The notes: generated by a model from the sequence alone, not told the origin. A stretch of 64,000 nt of DNA from JALVIU01 sp964462295 (GCA_964462295.1 CAYWXH010000001.1:19270-83269); one strand, 5' to 3'; positions 52,990 to 62,143 are shown, counted from the stretch's first letter. Program-made: numbers and translations.

Positions 52990-53889
52990 ATGTTTAGCTT
53001 ACCTTATGTAACTCAACAATTTATAAATGCAATTATATTAGGTAGTATCTATGCACTTGTAGCCATCGGTCTTTCGATGGTTTATGGAATTTTACGTCTT
53101 ATAAACTTTGCCCATGGTGATATCCTTATGATAGGGGCATATACAGGTCTTTTCCTACTTACTATTTATAAAGCGCCTTTTGCAGTTGTTTTGATTGTAC
53201 CTATGGTAGTAGGGGGGCTTATAGGTGTAATAGTTGAAAGAGTGGCATATAGACCATTGAGAAAGGCCCCTGAAGTGGCGCTTCTTATTACATCTTTGGC
53301 TGTCTCTATGTTTATTGAAAACCTTGCCATAATGGTACTTTCCCCAAGACCTAGAAGGTTTTTGATACCTTCTTTTCTTTCAAGATCTCATTTTTATGGG
53401 GCAATTAATTTTAGAAATATTGATGTTCTTATAGTTTTACTTACTATTATCCTTGTAATTGTGCTTACTATGTTTGTAAAAAAGACAAAAGTGGGAATAG
53501 CTATGAGGGCAACAGCAGAGAGCATAAATACATCTTATCTTATGGGTATAAATGTAAATAATATTATTATGCTTACCTTTGCCATTGGCTCACTTTTAGC
53601 AGGTGTTGCAGGTATGATGTTTGCATCAAAATATGGTAGGATAGAACCATTTATGGGATTTTTACCAGGACTTAAGGCCTTTGTAGCTTCGGTTATAGGT
53701 GGGATAGGAAGTTTACCTGGGGCTGTTGTGGGGGGGTATATACTGGGATTTGCAGAGATTTTTTTTGTAGGATTTTTGCCACCTCAGCTATCTGGCTATA
53801 GAGATGGATTTGTATTCCTACTTTTGATAATAGTACTTTTAATAAAACCCTCAGGCATCTTTGGCCAAGCTGAAAAGAGAGAGGTATAG
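52990..53889 (+). CDS. livH: Branched-chain amino acid-type ABC transporter permease LivH
   Basis: A 299-residue permease with about eight membrane segments. LPYVTQQFINAIILGSIYAL, GLSMVYGILRLINFAHGDILMIGAY, GIAMRATAESINTSYLMGIN and GGIGSLPGAVVGGYILGFAE are LivH landmarks. Confidence 0.94.
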   Translation: MFSLPYVTQQFINAIILGSIYALVAIGLSMVYGILRLINFAHGDILMIGAYTGLFLLTIYKAPFAVVLIVPMVVGGLIGVIVERVAYRPLRKAPEVALLITSLAVSMFIENLAIMVLSPRPRRFLIPSFLSRSHFYGAINFRNIDVLIVLLTIILVIVLTMFVKKTKVGIAMRATAESINTSYLMGINVNNIIMLTFAIGSLLAGVAGMMFASKYGRIEPFMGFLPGLKAFVASVIGGIGSLPGAVVGGYILGFAEIFFVGFLPPQLSGYRDGFVFLLLIIVLLIKPSGIFGQAEKREV

Positions 53890-53891
53890 AG

Positions 53892-54896
53892 ATGAAAGGT
53901 TTTGTAAAGGCAGTAATAGGTATATTTATTCTATTTTTAGTAATTCTTTTTATAAACACAAATTTCAATAGTTATTATAGAGAAATATTTAGTATAATAG
54001 GAATAAATATTATACTTGTTACAAGTTTGAATATATCAAATGGTTTCACAGGATTATTCTCTTTAGGGCATGCAGGATTTATGGCAGTAGGAGCATATAC
54101 TTCTGCACTTTTGGATTTACCTCTTGATAAGAAAGCCATGTTGCTTCCAAATCTTCCTTATTGGCTTGGTCATATTTCATGGCCATTTTTGCCCTCTGTG
54201 ATTATGGCAGGTTTTATGGCTGCCTTTTTTGCACTCCTTATTGGTTATCCTGTTTTAAGATTAAAGGGACACTATCTTTCTGTTGCTACTTTAGGATTTA
54301 TGGTTATAGTAAGGGTTATTATTAATAATACCCCTAATCTTACGAGGGGGGCTATTGGCATTAATAATATTCCCAATTACACTAACATATGGTGGGTTTA
54401 TTTCTGGGTAGTTATTACCGTATATGTACTTTGGAGGATAGTTAATTCTTCATATGGAAGGGCTTTTCTGGCAATAAGAGAAGATTATATTGCTGCCTCT
54501 TTAAGTGGTGTAAATCTTACTAAATACAAGATTTTATCTTTTTCAATCGGAGCCTTTTTTGCAGGGGTAGCAGGGGCATTGTGGGCCCACCAAATTACTG
54601 CTATTACACCTCGTGCATTCTCTTTTGTTACCACATTTAACATAGTGGTTATGCTTGTTATAGGGGGGATGGGTAGTATTTCTGGTTCTATACTTTCTGC
54701 TTTCTTCCTCACTTTGTTGCCTGAGCTTATGAGACCCCTTGAGGAGGGAATGGTAATATTTGGGCATCAACTACCCCAGCTCTATGGTCTCACTCAGCTT
54801 ATAATGGCAGCCCTCCTTATTCTTGTAATGATATTTAGGCCTAAAGGTCTTATGGGGGATAGAGAGATAAGTTTTAAGACTATTTTTTGGAAGTAA
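53892..54896 (+). CDS. livM: Branched-chain amino acid-type ABC transporter permease LivM
   Basis: A 334-residue permease of about nine membrane segments. SNGFTGLFSLGHAGFMAVGAYT, GYPVLRLKGHYLSVATLGFM, SYGRAFLAIREDYIAASLSGVNLTKYK and VIGGMGSISGSILSAFFLTLLPE mark it as LivM. Two bases after livH. Confidence 0.94.
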   Translation: MKGFVKAVIGIFILFLVILFINTNFNSYYREIFSIIGINIILVTSLNISNGFTGLFSLGHAGFMAVGAYTSALLDLPLDKKAMLLPNLPYWLGHISWPFLPSVIMAGFMAAFFALLIGYPVLRLKGHYLSVATLGFMVIVRVIINNTPNLTRGAIGINNIPNYTNIWWVYFWVVITVYVLWRIVNSSYGRAFLAIREDYIAASLSGVNLTKYKILSFSIGAFFAGVAGALWAHQITAITPRAFSFVTTFNIVVMLVIGGMGSISGSILSAFFLTLLPELMRPLEEGMVIFGHQLPQLYGLTQLIMAALLILVMIFRPKGLMGDREISFKTIFWK

Positions 54897-54899
54897 TAG

Positions 54900-54943
54900 T
54901 TGACAATAATAGTTTTGTAGTATATTATTTATATACTACAAAA
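54900..54943 (+). promoter_or_regulatory. livK promoter overlapped by a perfect inverted-repeat operator
   Basis: -35 TTGACA (54900-54905), 17 bp spacer, -10 TATTAT (54923-54928). TTTTGTAGTATAT (54913-54925) and ATATACTACAAAA (54931-54943) are exact complements around TATTT and bury the -10. The size and TTGTAGTATA half-site resemble FadR-type GntR operators. In RNA it could also fold, but it starts before the transcript. Confidence 0.7.
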
Positions 54944-54965
54944 AACTAAATAAGGAGGGATGTTT

Positions 54966-56108
54966 ATGAAAAAACTTTTGATTTTAAGTTTTGCTTTAGT
55001 CTTTGTGTTTAGTGCCTTTGCTTTTTCTGCAAACATGGTAAGATTGGGCGCCATTAATAATCTTACTGGCGCACAGGCCTCTATCGATGTACCTACCTAT
55101 AATGGTATGAAGCTCGCCGTAAAGCTCGCAAACGAGAATGGGGGCGTACTAGGAATGAAGATTAAGCTTTATGGTGTAGATGCAAAGACTGACCAGACAG
55201 CTGCCGCAAATGGAACAAGGAAACTCATAGATGTAGATAAGGTTGTAGCTATTGCAGGTTTTAGTGATACAGACTATGCACTTGCTGCAGGTGCTGTAGC
55301 TCAAAAGGCAGGAATTCCTTTTGTAACTTCTGGTGCAACTCATCCAGAAATTCCAAAAAGAGTTGGAGATTTTATGTTCATGGCAGCATTTGGTGATAAT
55401 ATCCAGGCATATGCAGGTGCAGAATTTGCTTACAAAAAATTGGGCGCAAAAAAGGCATGGCTTTTAAAAGACAGTGCAATGGAATATACTATGACACTTG
55501 CAAAGTATATGAAAGAGAGGTTTGAAAAAGTTGGCGGTAAGATCCTCTTAGAAGATACCTATCAGACTGGTGATACAGATTATTCTTCTCAAATTGCAAG
55601 ACTTAAGAACCTCAAAGAGAAGCCAGATGTATTATTCGTTGCAGCAGGACCTGATGATTGTGGACTTATCGTGAAGCAGTTAAGAGAGGCAGGAATATTT
55701 ACTCCTGTAATAGGTGGAGATGGTTTTGATACACCATTGCTTGTAGAACTTGCAGGTGCAAAATTTGCAAATAATGTATACTTTACTACACACATTTCTT
55801 ATGGTAATAAATCTAAGATAGTTCAGAGCTTTATAGATAACTATAAAAAAGAATATGGTCATGAACCAGAATCTGCATTTGCTGCTTTAGGATATGATGC
55901 TATTGGGCTTATTATAGACGCTATTAAGAGGGCAGGATCTACTGATCCTAAGGCTATAAGAGATGCGCTTGCCGCAACAAAGGGATATCAAGGTGTAACA
56001 GGAAATATTTCCTATAAACCTGGAGAAAGGGTTCCTACAAAGAGTGTCACTATTATAAGAGTAAAAGATGGAAAATTTGTATTTGAGGCAGAGGTGCTTC
56101 CTCAATAA
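54966..56108 (+). CDS. livK: Branched-chain amino acid-type substrate-binding protein LivK
   Basis: A 380-residue family-6 type solute-binding protein. Signal peptide about 1-23 (MKKLLILSFALVFVFSAFAFSA). The mature part NMVRLGAINNLTGAQASIDVPTYNGMKLAVKLANENGGVLG and VVAIAGFSDTDYALAAGAVAQKAGIPFVTSGATHP (shown as recognised segments) is typical. Start at ATG 54966, 6 nt after AAGGAGGG; ATG 54960 is directly abutting that site. Own promoter and operator; strong terminator follows. Ligand unknown. Confidence 0.93.
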   Translation: MKKLLILSFALVFVFSAFAFSANMVRLGAINNLTGAQASIDVPTYNGMKLAVKLANENGGVLGMKIKLYGVDAKTDQTAAANGTRKLIDVDKVVAIAGFSDTDYALAAGAVAQKAGIPFVTSGATHPEIPKRVGDFMFMAAFGDNIQAYAGAEFAYKKLGAKKAWLLKDSAMEYTMTLAKYMKERFEKVGGKILLEDTYQTGDTDYSSQIARLKNLKEKPDVLFVAAGPDDCGLIVKQLREAGIFTPVIGGDGFDTPLLVELAGAKFANNVYFTTHISYGNKSKIVQSFIDNYKKEYGHEPESAFAALGYDAIGLIIDAIKRAGSTDPKAIRDALAATKGYQGVTGNISYKPGERVPTKSVTIIRVKDGKFVFEAEVLPQ

Positions 56109-56114
56109 GTAGAG

Positions 56115-56143
56115 AAGGGGTAGGGAAACCTACCCCTTTTTAT
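56115..56143 (+). terminator. Terminator after livK
   Basis: AAGGGGTAGG (56115-56124), GAAA tetraloop, CCTACCCCTT (56129-56138) and a T-run: a textbook rho-independent terminator. Confidence 0.95.
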
Positions 56144-56202
56144 TTTCTTTATTAAGAATTTATATTATCTTTATAATTAATCATTAAAATAGGAGGGGAA
56201 GA

Positions 56203-56961
56203 ATGGCAAAGAAATATCTTCTCGCAGAGATGACAAGACCAGAATTTGAGGAAGGCAATTTTGATAAAGTTATTATTCCTGTAGGTTCAACTGAGAACCA
56301 CGGTTTTCACCTTCCTTATTTTACAGATATGAAAGTGGCATATGAACTTTCTAAAATGGTAGCGGAAAGAGTTGATGGACTTTTAGTAATGCCCCCAATA
56401 TCTTATGGGATGAGTTCTCATTATGCATATTTTCCTATGACAATAGGGGTATCTGCAGAAACCCTTATTAATACTCTTAAAGATATTATGGAACAAATTA
56501 TAAAAAACGGTATTAAAAAAATATTTATAATGAATGGTCACGATGGAAATATTGCACCTATAGAGATTGCTGCAAGAGAAATTAAGATCGCTCATAAAGA
56601 TGTGGTAATTGCTACCCTTCCTGCATGGTGGATTACTGCAGGAGAACTTTTACCTCCTGATACCTTTGAGGTGTGGAATGGATTAGGTCATGCAGGGGAA
56701 GGTGAGACCTCTATTGCTTTGGCTTTATATCCGGAACTTGTGGATATGAGTAAAGCAAAGGGTGTAGTTCCTCCACTTCCTGATAAAGTTGAGATAAAGT
56801 GGACATTTGATGAGCTTACAGATACAGGAGCGACAGGTGATCCAACAAAAGCTACAAAGGAAAAGGGAGAAAAAATGGTAAAAGTACTTGTTGACCTCCT
56901 TGTAGAGTTTTTCAATGATATGGATAAAAAAGATTGGAAATATGGCCTAAAACTTCTATAG
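56203..56961 (+). CDS. Creatininase-family amidohydrolase
   Basis: A 252-residue metal-dependent amidase. Metal ligands of the family are all present: Glu and His in PVGSTENHGFHLP, Asp in YFTDMKVA, His in MNGHDGNIAP and Glu in GHAGEGETSIAL. Relatives cleave creatinine, formamides or precursor peptides (MftE type). Next to a liv-type importer and molybdenum hydroxylase, it may open an imported cyclic or formyl amide. SD AGGAGGGGAAG. Confidence 0.9.
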   Translation: MAKKYLLAEMTRPEFEEGNFDKVIIPVGSTENHGFHLPYFTDMKVAYELSKMVAERVDGLLVMPPISYGMSSHYAYFPMTIGVSAETLINTLKDIMEQIIKNGIKKIFIMNGHDGNIAPIEIAAREIKIAHKDVVIATLPAWWITAGELLPPDTFEVWNGLGHAGEGETSIALALYPELVDMSKAKGVVPPLPDKVEIKWTFDELTDTGATGDPTKATKEKGEKMVKVLVDLLVEFFNDMDKKDWKYGLKLL

Positions 56962-56997
56962 GGAGGACTCTCCCTATAGAAGTTTTTTCTATTTTTT
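56949..56997 (+). terminator. Terminator overlapping the creatininase-family stop codon
   Basis: A 17-bp perfect stem (56949-56965 with 56970-56986), GACT loop and TTCTATTTTTTT tail. The left arm includes the last codons of the gene. Confidence 0.93.
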
Positions 56998-57010
56998 TGA
57001 GATTAACCCC

Positions 57011-57038
57011 TTGTATAAAATTTTATTTATGATATAAT
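57011..57038 (+). promoter_or_regulatory. Promoter of the DUF89-GDPD-purH transcript
   Basis: -35 TTGTAT (57011-57016), 16 bp spacer, -10 TATAAT (57033-57038). The leader of about 68 nt holds AAGGAG and GAGAGGTGA before the TTG start; no known riboswitch is recognised in it. Confidence 0.65.
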
Positions 57039-57112
57039 TACCATCGTTAAAGAATAGGATTTTTATTTCCGATTTTATTTATAACTTTTGGAAGGAGCCT
57101 GAGAGGTGAATT

Positions 57113-57946
57113 TTGAAAAGCAGTTTTGAATGCATAGTTTGCTACCATAAGCAGGCCTTAAGAACGGCAAGGTTAGCAACAAAGGATGATGCACTTATTA
57201 AAAAAGTGTTAAAAGCTACAATGAGTTATTTTATTTCTCAAGAAGACTGGACCCGTACCCCTCTTGATTTTGGTTTTGAATTATATCCTCTTTTTTATGA
57301 AACCCTCGGTGTAGATGATCCGTACAAAGATTTAAAAAGGAAAAGTAATGAACATGCCCTTTCGCTTTATTCTTGGGCAAAAAAGGTTATTGAAAAAAGT
57401 TCTGATCCACTACTTGCCGCGATTAAATTTGCAATAGCAGGAAATATAGTAGATTATGGGGCAATGGATGAATTTGATTTAGAGGGTAAACTAGAAGAAT
57501 CACTCAAGAGGGATTTTGCTATTAATTACTATAATTCTTTCTTGAAAGATATTGAAAATACGAGCAAGATATTATATTTTCTTGATAATTCTGGGGAAGT
57601 AGTATTTGATAAGATTCTTATAGAAACTATTTTAGCCCTATACCCTAAAGTTGAAAAAGTAGCAATTGTTGCAAAAAGGCATCCAATAATAAATGATATA
57701 GCTCTTTCTGATGTTTATGAGCTTGGATTTTGGCAAGAGGAAAAATTCGAATTACTCGATAATTGGAAGGATGTTTCTTGGGAAGAAAGGTTTCCTTTAT
57801 TTGATCTTGTTATTTCTAAAGGGCAAGGAAATTATGAGGGCTTGAGTTCTTATCCAGGTATATATTTTCTTTTAGTTGCAAAGTGTGAGGTAGTTGCTAA
57901 AGACCTTAATGTAAATATAGGGGATTTTATTTTTAAGCTATCATAA
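57113..57946 (+). CDS. DUF89/ARMT1-like damage-control phosphatase family protein
   Basis: A 277-residue protein. FECIVCYHKQALRTARLAT at the N-terminus, LLAAIKFAIAGNIVDYGAMDEF, the metal-binding ILYFLDNSGEVVFDKILIETI and DLVISKGQGNYEGLSS are the DUF89 signature. Family members are metal-dependent phosphatases that remove harmful sugar-phosphate or pantetheine-phosphate side products. TTG start with GAGAGGTGA 6 nt upstream. Likely co-transcribed with the two genes that follow. Confidence 0.9.
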   Translation: MKSSFECIVCYHKQALRTARLATKDDALIKKVLKATMSYFISQEDWTRTPLDFGFELYPLFYETLGVDDPYKDLKRKSNEHALSLYSWAKKVIEKSSDPLLAAIKFAIAGNIVDYGAMDEFDLEGKLEESLKRDFAINYYNSFLKDIENTSKILYFLDNSGEVVFDKILIETILALYPKVEKVAIVAKRHPIINDIALSDVYELGFWQEEKFELLDNWKDVSWEERFPLFDLVISKGQGNYEGLSSYPGIYFLLVAKCEVVAKDLNVNIGDFIFKLS

Positions 57947-57967
57947 TGAAAAACAAGGGGGTTTATC

Positions 57968-58768
57968 ATGACTTCGCCTATAATTATAGGCCATAGAGGT
58001 CTTGGAGCAGGGGATATTGAAAATACAAGAATGGTGTTTAGAGAGGCAGTAAGACTTGGTATAGATATGGTAGAATTAGATGTTATGGCAACATCAGATA
58101 ATCAGCTTGTAGTTTTTCACGATAGAAATCTTGCCCGTATGACCTTTAATCCTAAAAAGATAAAAGATATAACATTAGAGGAATTAAAAAAGGAAGTTTT
58201 GCCATTTAATCAGAAGATATTGACCCTTGATGAGTTTTTAGAAGAATTTGATGGAAAGATTGGGTTTAATATAGAAATAAAAGGACATAAGATAGAAGAA
58301 CAGGTTTTTGAAAGGATAAAAAATATAAAAAGTAAGTTATTTGTTACTTCTCTAAAGAAGGAAACTATAGTAAGGTTTGCAAAGGTAAGTAAAAAGAAGA
58401 GAGATTTTCCTATAGGTGTTATATTTTATCCTGACAGGGTGCCTCCGATTCCTTATTATTGGGACCTTGTAGTTGTAACGCCCCTTTCATACCTTAAAGA
58501 TAGGGATTTATTATTCCATAGTTTCTTGAGAAGAAAGAATAAAATGATTATATTGGGAGTGGATTTTTTGGAGGATTCTCAGCTTGATCCACTTTTAAAA
58601 TATGTACCAAATGATTTTGATGGTATTATTACAAATTATCCCTTAAGATGGAAAAGGGCAAAAGAGAAAATAGAACGAAAAGAAGTAATACCTAAAAAAT
58701 CAAATGGAATGGGTATATACAAATTCTTTAAGAAATCAAAGGTGAATGAATATTATTCTTACAGGTAA
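57968..58768 (+). CDS. Glycerophosphodiester phosphodiesterase
   Basis: A 266-residue GDPD TIM barrel without signal peptide, so probably cytosolic. IIGHRGLGAGDIENTRMVF (catalytic His, Glu), MVELDVMATSDNQLVVFHDRNLARMT (metal Glu, Asp and second His) and NIEIKGHK are intact. Releases sn-glycerol 3-phosphate from glycerophosphodiesters. The C-terminus is lysine-rich. SD AGGGGG. Confidence 0.92.
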   Translation: MTSPIIIGHRGLGAGDIENTRMVFREAVRLGIDMVELDVMATSDNQLVVFHDRNLARMTFNPKKIKDITLEELKKEVLPFNQKILTLDEFLEEFDGKIGFNIEIKGHKIEEQVFERIKNIKSKLFVTSLKKETIVRFAKVSKKKRDFPIGVIFYPDRVPPIPYYWDLVVVTPLSYLKDRDLLFHSFLRRKNKMIILGVDFLEDSQLDPLLKYVPNDFDGIITNYPLRWKRAKEKIERKEVIPKKSNGMGIYKFFKKSKVNEYYSYR

Positions 58769-58780
58769 AAGGGGTAAAGT

Positions 58781-60313
58781 GTGATTAGAATAAAAAAGGC
58801 CCTGATAAGTGTCTACAATAAAGAGGGACTTATAGATTTTGCAAGAACACTTGTTTCAAACAATGTCGAGATTTTGTCTACAGGGGGGACAGCAAAACAC
58901 CTTATAAAAGAGGAGATACCTGTTACTCACGTAGAAGATATAATAGGCTTTCCTGAAATTTTGGATGGTAGAGTGAAAACCTTACACCCTTTAATACATG
59001 GGGGAATACTTGTACGAAGAGATAATGAAAAAGATATGGAAGAAATTAAGAAGATGGGTATAACTCCAATAGACATGGTAGTTGTAAATTTTTATCCCTT
59101 TGAAGAATGGATGAAAAAAAAGATAGAAATAAAAGAACTCCTGGAATATATAGATATAGGAGGCCCTACAATGGTAAGGGCTGCTGCGAAGAATTTTCCA
59201 TGGGTAGTGGTTGTTACTTCTCCAAAATATTATGAGTTTGTATCGAATGAGATTAAAAATAAAGGTGGAATAAGTGTAGATACTTCTAAAAAACTTGCTT
59301 TTTTTGCCTTCTCTGAGACTGCAAAATATGATAGTTTAATTGCGAACTATTTTGCTCCTGAAGTGGGTGGCTTTAAGGAAAGACTATTTTTTGGTTATGA
59401 ATTTAGAAATACCTTAAGATATGGAGAAAATCCACACCAAGAGGGGGCCTTCTATAGAGACCTTACTTCCCTCGAAGGATTCTCTGGCCTTGTTCAACTT
59501 GGAGGAAAAGAACTTTCATATAATAATTACCAAGATATGGAAGCTGCATGGAAGGCAGTTTCTGTCTTTTCTGAACCAGCTGTAGTTATTGTAAAACATT
59601 TGAACCCTTGTGGAGTTTCTCTAAATGAAGATATAGTAAAAGCCTATAGAGAGGCTGTAGAATCAGATCCTTTATCTGCATTTGGTGGTATTGTAGCAGT
59701 AAATAGAAATGTGGATAAAGAGCTTGCAAAGGAGATTGTAAAAGAATTTAGAGAAGTAGTTATTGCACCTTCTTATTCACAAGATGCCCTTTCTGTTTTT
59801 GAGTCTAAACCAAATCTTAGAATTATAAAACTTCCTCTTTATAAATATGGAGGCAGTACCAAAGAATATAAAAGAATTTGGGGTGGATTACTTGTTCAAG
59901 ATGAAGATATGCCTATAGTGGATTATACATCCTGGAAGATAATGACTGGCCAGATAGAAGATGAGACTCTCTGGGAAGATCTATTATTTTCCTTTCAAGT
60001 GGTAAGTCTTGAAAGGTCTAATGCCATTGTTATTAGTAAAGGAAAAAGAACGGTTGGAATAGGAATGGGCTTACCTTCTCGAATAGATGCAGCAAAGGTA
60101 GCCATAGAGAAGGCAGGGGCTAATGCGAGGGGGGCAGTGCTTTCTTCAGATGCCTTTTTCCCTTTTCCTGATGTAGTGGAGCTTGCGGCAAAACATGGGA
60201 TAAGGGTGGTTATTGAGCCTGGTGGTTCCAAAAGAGATAACGAAGTAATAGAAGCTGCACGGACTCATGGAATAACCCTCATTTTTACAGGAGAGAGACA
60301 CTTTAGACATTAA
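58781..60313 (+). CDS. purH: Bifunctional AICAR formyltransferase / IMP cyclohydrolase PurH
   Basis: A 510-residue enzyme for the last two steps of IMP synthesis. The N-terminal MGS-like cyclohydrolase domain (about 1-190) has ALISVYNKEGLIDFA, LSTGGTAKHL and GRVKTLHPLIHGGIL. The C-terminal transformylase has RYGENPHQEGAFY, VIVKHLNPCG with catalytic Lys-His and AVLSSDAFFPFPD. Not linked to other pur genes here. GTG start. Converges on dctM with four bases between stops. Confidence 0.96.
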   Translation: MIRIKKALISVYNKEGLIDFARTLVSNNVEILSTGGTAKHLIKEEIPVTHVEDIIGFPEILDGRVKTLHPLIHGGILVRRDNEKDMEEIKKMGITPIDMVVVNFYPFEEWMKKKIEIKELLEYIDIGGPTMVRAAAKNFPWVVVVTSPKYYEFVSNEIKNKGGISVDTSKKLAFFAFSETAKYDSLIANYFAPEVGGFKERLFFGYEFRNTLRYGENPHQEGAFYRDLTSLEGFSGLVQLGGKELSYNNYQDMEAAWKAVSVFSEPAVVIVKHLNPCGVSLNEDIVKAYREAVESDPLSAFGGIVAVNRNVDKELAKEIVKEFREVVIAPSYSQDALSVFESKPNLRIIKLPLYKYGGSTKEYKRIWGGLLVQDEDMPIVDYTSWKIMTGQIEDETLWEDLLFSFQVVSLERSNAIVISKGKRTVGIGMGLPSRIDAAKVAIEKAGANARGAVLSSDAFFPFPDVVELAAKHGIRVVIEPGGSKRDNEVIEAARTHGITLIFTGERHFRH

Positions 60314-60317
60314 AGAC

Positions 60318-61595
60318 CTATTTTACCCCCATGAGAATTCCTGGTAAGAATGTAGTAAGCTGAGGGAATATAGTTACCAATAGTAGGACAATAAGAAGCG
60401 GAATTAAAAATGGAAAAGTTGCTTTTGCTACCCGTTCAAAAGAAACTTTTGCTACATTTGCAGTTACATAGAGTACTACGCCAATAGGTGGAGTTATAGT
60501 TCCGATCATAAGATTTAGAATAACAATCAACCCAAATTGTATAGGTGAAATTCCAAGGGAATGGGCAATAGGTAATAGAATAGGCACGAGAATCATCATA
60601 GCAGCAATGGCCTCCATAAACAAGCCTACAAATAAAAGAAATAAATCTATAATTAGAAGTACTATCAAGGGATTCTCAGATATGGATGTAAGCATACGGC
60701 CCATTGTCTGAGGGACTTGTGCCACAGAAAGATTCCATCCAAAAAGCACAGCGGTCATAACAAGTGCAAGAACAACCCCGTTTGTTTCCACAGTAGATAA
60801 GATCATTTTTGGAAGGTCTCGAATAGTTATCTCCTTATATATAAAAAGGCCTAGTATAAGTGCATAGAATGCAGCTACCACTGCAGCCTCAGTTGGGGTA
60901 AATACACCAGATAAAATTCCCATTAGAAGAATTATCGGTGCCAAAAGTGCCCAAAATGCCTCTTTAAAGCTTTTCCAAAGTTCTTTGATAGAAGGAAAAT
61001 TTCTCTTGGGATAATTTCTCTTTTTTGCAATAAAATAGACCATTACCATAAGAGAAAGCCCCATAAGCAGTCCTGGTATGATTCCTCCTATGAAAAGTCC
61101 TCCCACAGATGTATCTGCAAGTACGCCGTATATAATCATAGGAAGACTTGGAGGTATTATAGGACCTATAGTTGCAGAGGCTGCGGTTACTGCCGCTGAA
61201 AAATCCACATCATACCCTTTTTCTTTCATGGCCTCTATCTCTATTGTTCCAAGTCCTCCTGCATCTGCCACAGCTGCACCACTCATTCCTGCAAATATGA
61301 TACTTGCTACAATGTTTGCATGTCCTAGTCCCCCTGTAATCCATCCAGAAACTGTATCTGCAAAGTCAAATATACGTCTTGTTACTCCAGAGTGATTCAT
61401 AATATTTCCCATAAGAATAAAAAACGGAGCCGCAAGAAGGGGAAATGAATTTGCAGCCATTGCAATTTTCTGAGGCACAATAAGTGGCATAAAGTCTTTT
61501 ATAAATACATAAAGTAAAGAAGAGAACCCAAGTGTTACATATATAGGCATTCCAGATAATAATAAAATAACCCATATTATAAGTACGACTATCAT
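60318..61595 (-). CDS. dctM: TRAP transporter large permease DctM
   Basis: A 425-residue polytopic membrane protein, about 12 segments. GMPIYVTLGFSSLLYVFI, FFILMGNIMNHSGVTRRIFDFAD, GGLGHANIVASIIFAGMSGAAVADAGGLG and IGPIIPPSLPMIIYGVLADTSVGGLFIGGIIPG are DctM landmarks. Overlaps dctQ by 4 bp. Last gene of the operon. Confidence 0.95.
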   Translation of the reverse strand: MIVVLIIWVILLLSGMPIYVTLGFSSLLYVFIKDFMPLIVPQKIAMAANSFPLLAAPFFILMGNIMNHSGVTRRIFDFADTVSGWITGGLGHANIVASIIFAGMSGAAVADAGGLGTIEIEAMKEKGYDVDFSAAVTAASATIGPIIPPSLPMIIYGVLADTSVGGLFIGGIIPGLLMGLSLMVMVYFIAKKRNYPKRNFPSIKELWKSFKEAFWALLAPIILLMGILSGVFTPTEAAVVAAFYALILGLFIYKEITIRDLPKMILSTVETNGVVLALVMTAVLFGWNLSVAQVPQTMGRMLTSISENPLIVLLIIDLFLLFVGLFMEAIAAMMILVPILLPIAHSLGISPIQFGLIVILNLMIGTITPPIGVVLYVTANVAKVSFERVAKATFPFLIPLLIVLLLVTIFPQLTTFLPGILMGVK

Positions 61596-62077
61596 TTTGC
61601 CATCTCCTTATGTTTAATCATATCAATAAAGTCCAATATTGTATAAAAAAGTATAATTGCACTTGAGATAGGAACTATAGCGTATATATATGCATATGTG
61701 AAAAATAGTGTGATTGTAGGAACATCAACACTCCTTGCAGCCATTCGTATCCCTAAGTATGCAAGCATCCCCACAAAAAAGATTATTATAATTTGGCTTA
61801 TAATTTTTATTATGAATCTTATTTTGGTAGGTAATGCATTTATAGCAAATTCTACTCTTATATGTGTATTATGTCTTGTAGCGAGTGTCCAACCTAAAAA
61901 TGAAATCCATATAAATAGGTATCTGGAGAGTTCTTCTGACCATGTTAATGGTGAATTTAGGACATATCTAAAAAATATTTGTAAAAGCACTACACTAAAA
62001 ATAATGGTAAATAAAATAACAATTATAATATCAACGAATTTGTCAAGTTTTTTTCGAAAGTTATTTAATTTTTCCAT
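61592..62077 (-). CDS. dctQ: TRAP transporter small permease DctQ
   Basis: About 161 residues with four membrane segments; NSPLTWSEELSRYLFIWISFLGW is the family signature and TRHNTHIRVEF follows. Start at ATG 62077, preceded by AAAGGTG, rather than GTG 62086 which overlaps that site. Confidence 0.92.
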   Translation of the reverse strand: MEKLNNFRKKLDKFVDIIIVILFTIIFSVVLLQIFFRYVLNSPLTWSEELSRYLFIWISFLGWTLATRHNTHIRVEFAINALPTKIRFIIKIISQIIIIFFVGMLAYLGIRMAARSVDVPTITLFFTYAYIYAIVPISSAIILFYTILDFIDMIKHKEMAK

Positions 62078-62091
62078 AATGGGCACCTTTT

Positions 62092-62125
62092 AGGAAAAAG
62101 GAAGGAGTAACCCTTCCTTTTTCCT
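62092..62125 (-). other. Intercistronic hairpin in the dctPQM operon
   Basis: AGGAAAAAGGAAGG (62092-62105) and CCTTCCTTTTTCCT (62112-62125) are perfectly complementary, lying between the dctP stop and dctQ. Same placement as hairpins in the other transporter operons of the window. Confidence 0.7.
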
Positions 62126-62143
62126 CTTAATCACTGGTAAGAT

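Noticed and set aside
57039..57112. Riboswitch in the leader before the DUF89 gene
   Set aside because: The leader is about 68 nt and shows only ribosome-site-like purine runs, with no known riboswitch core.
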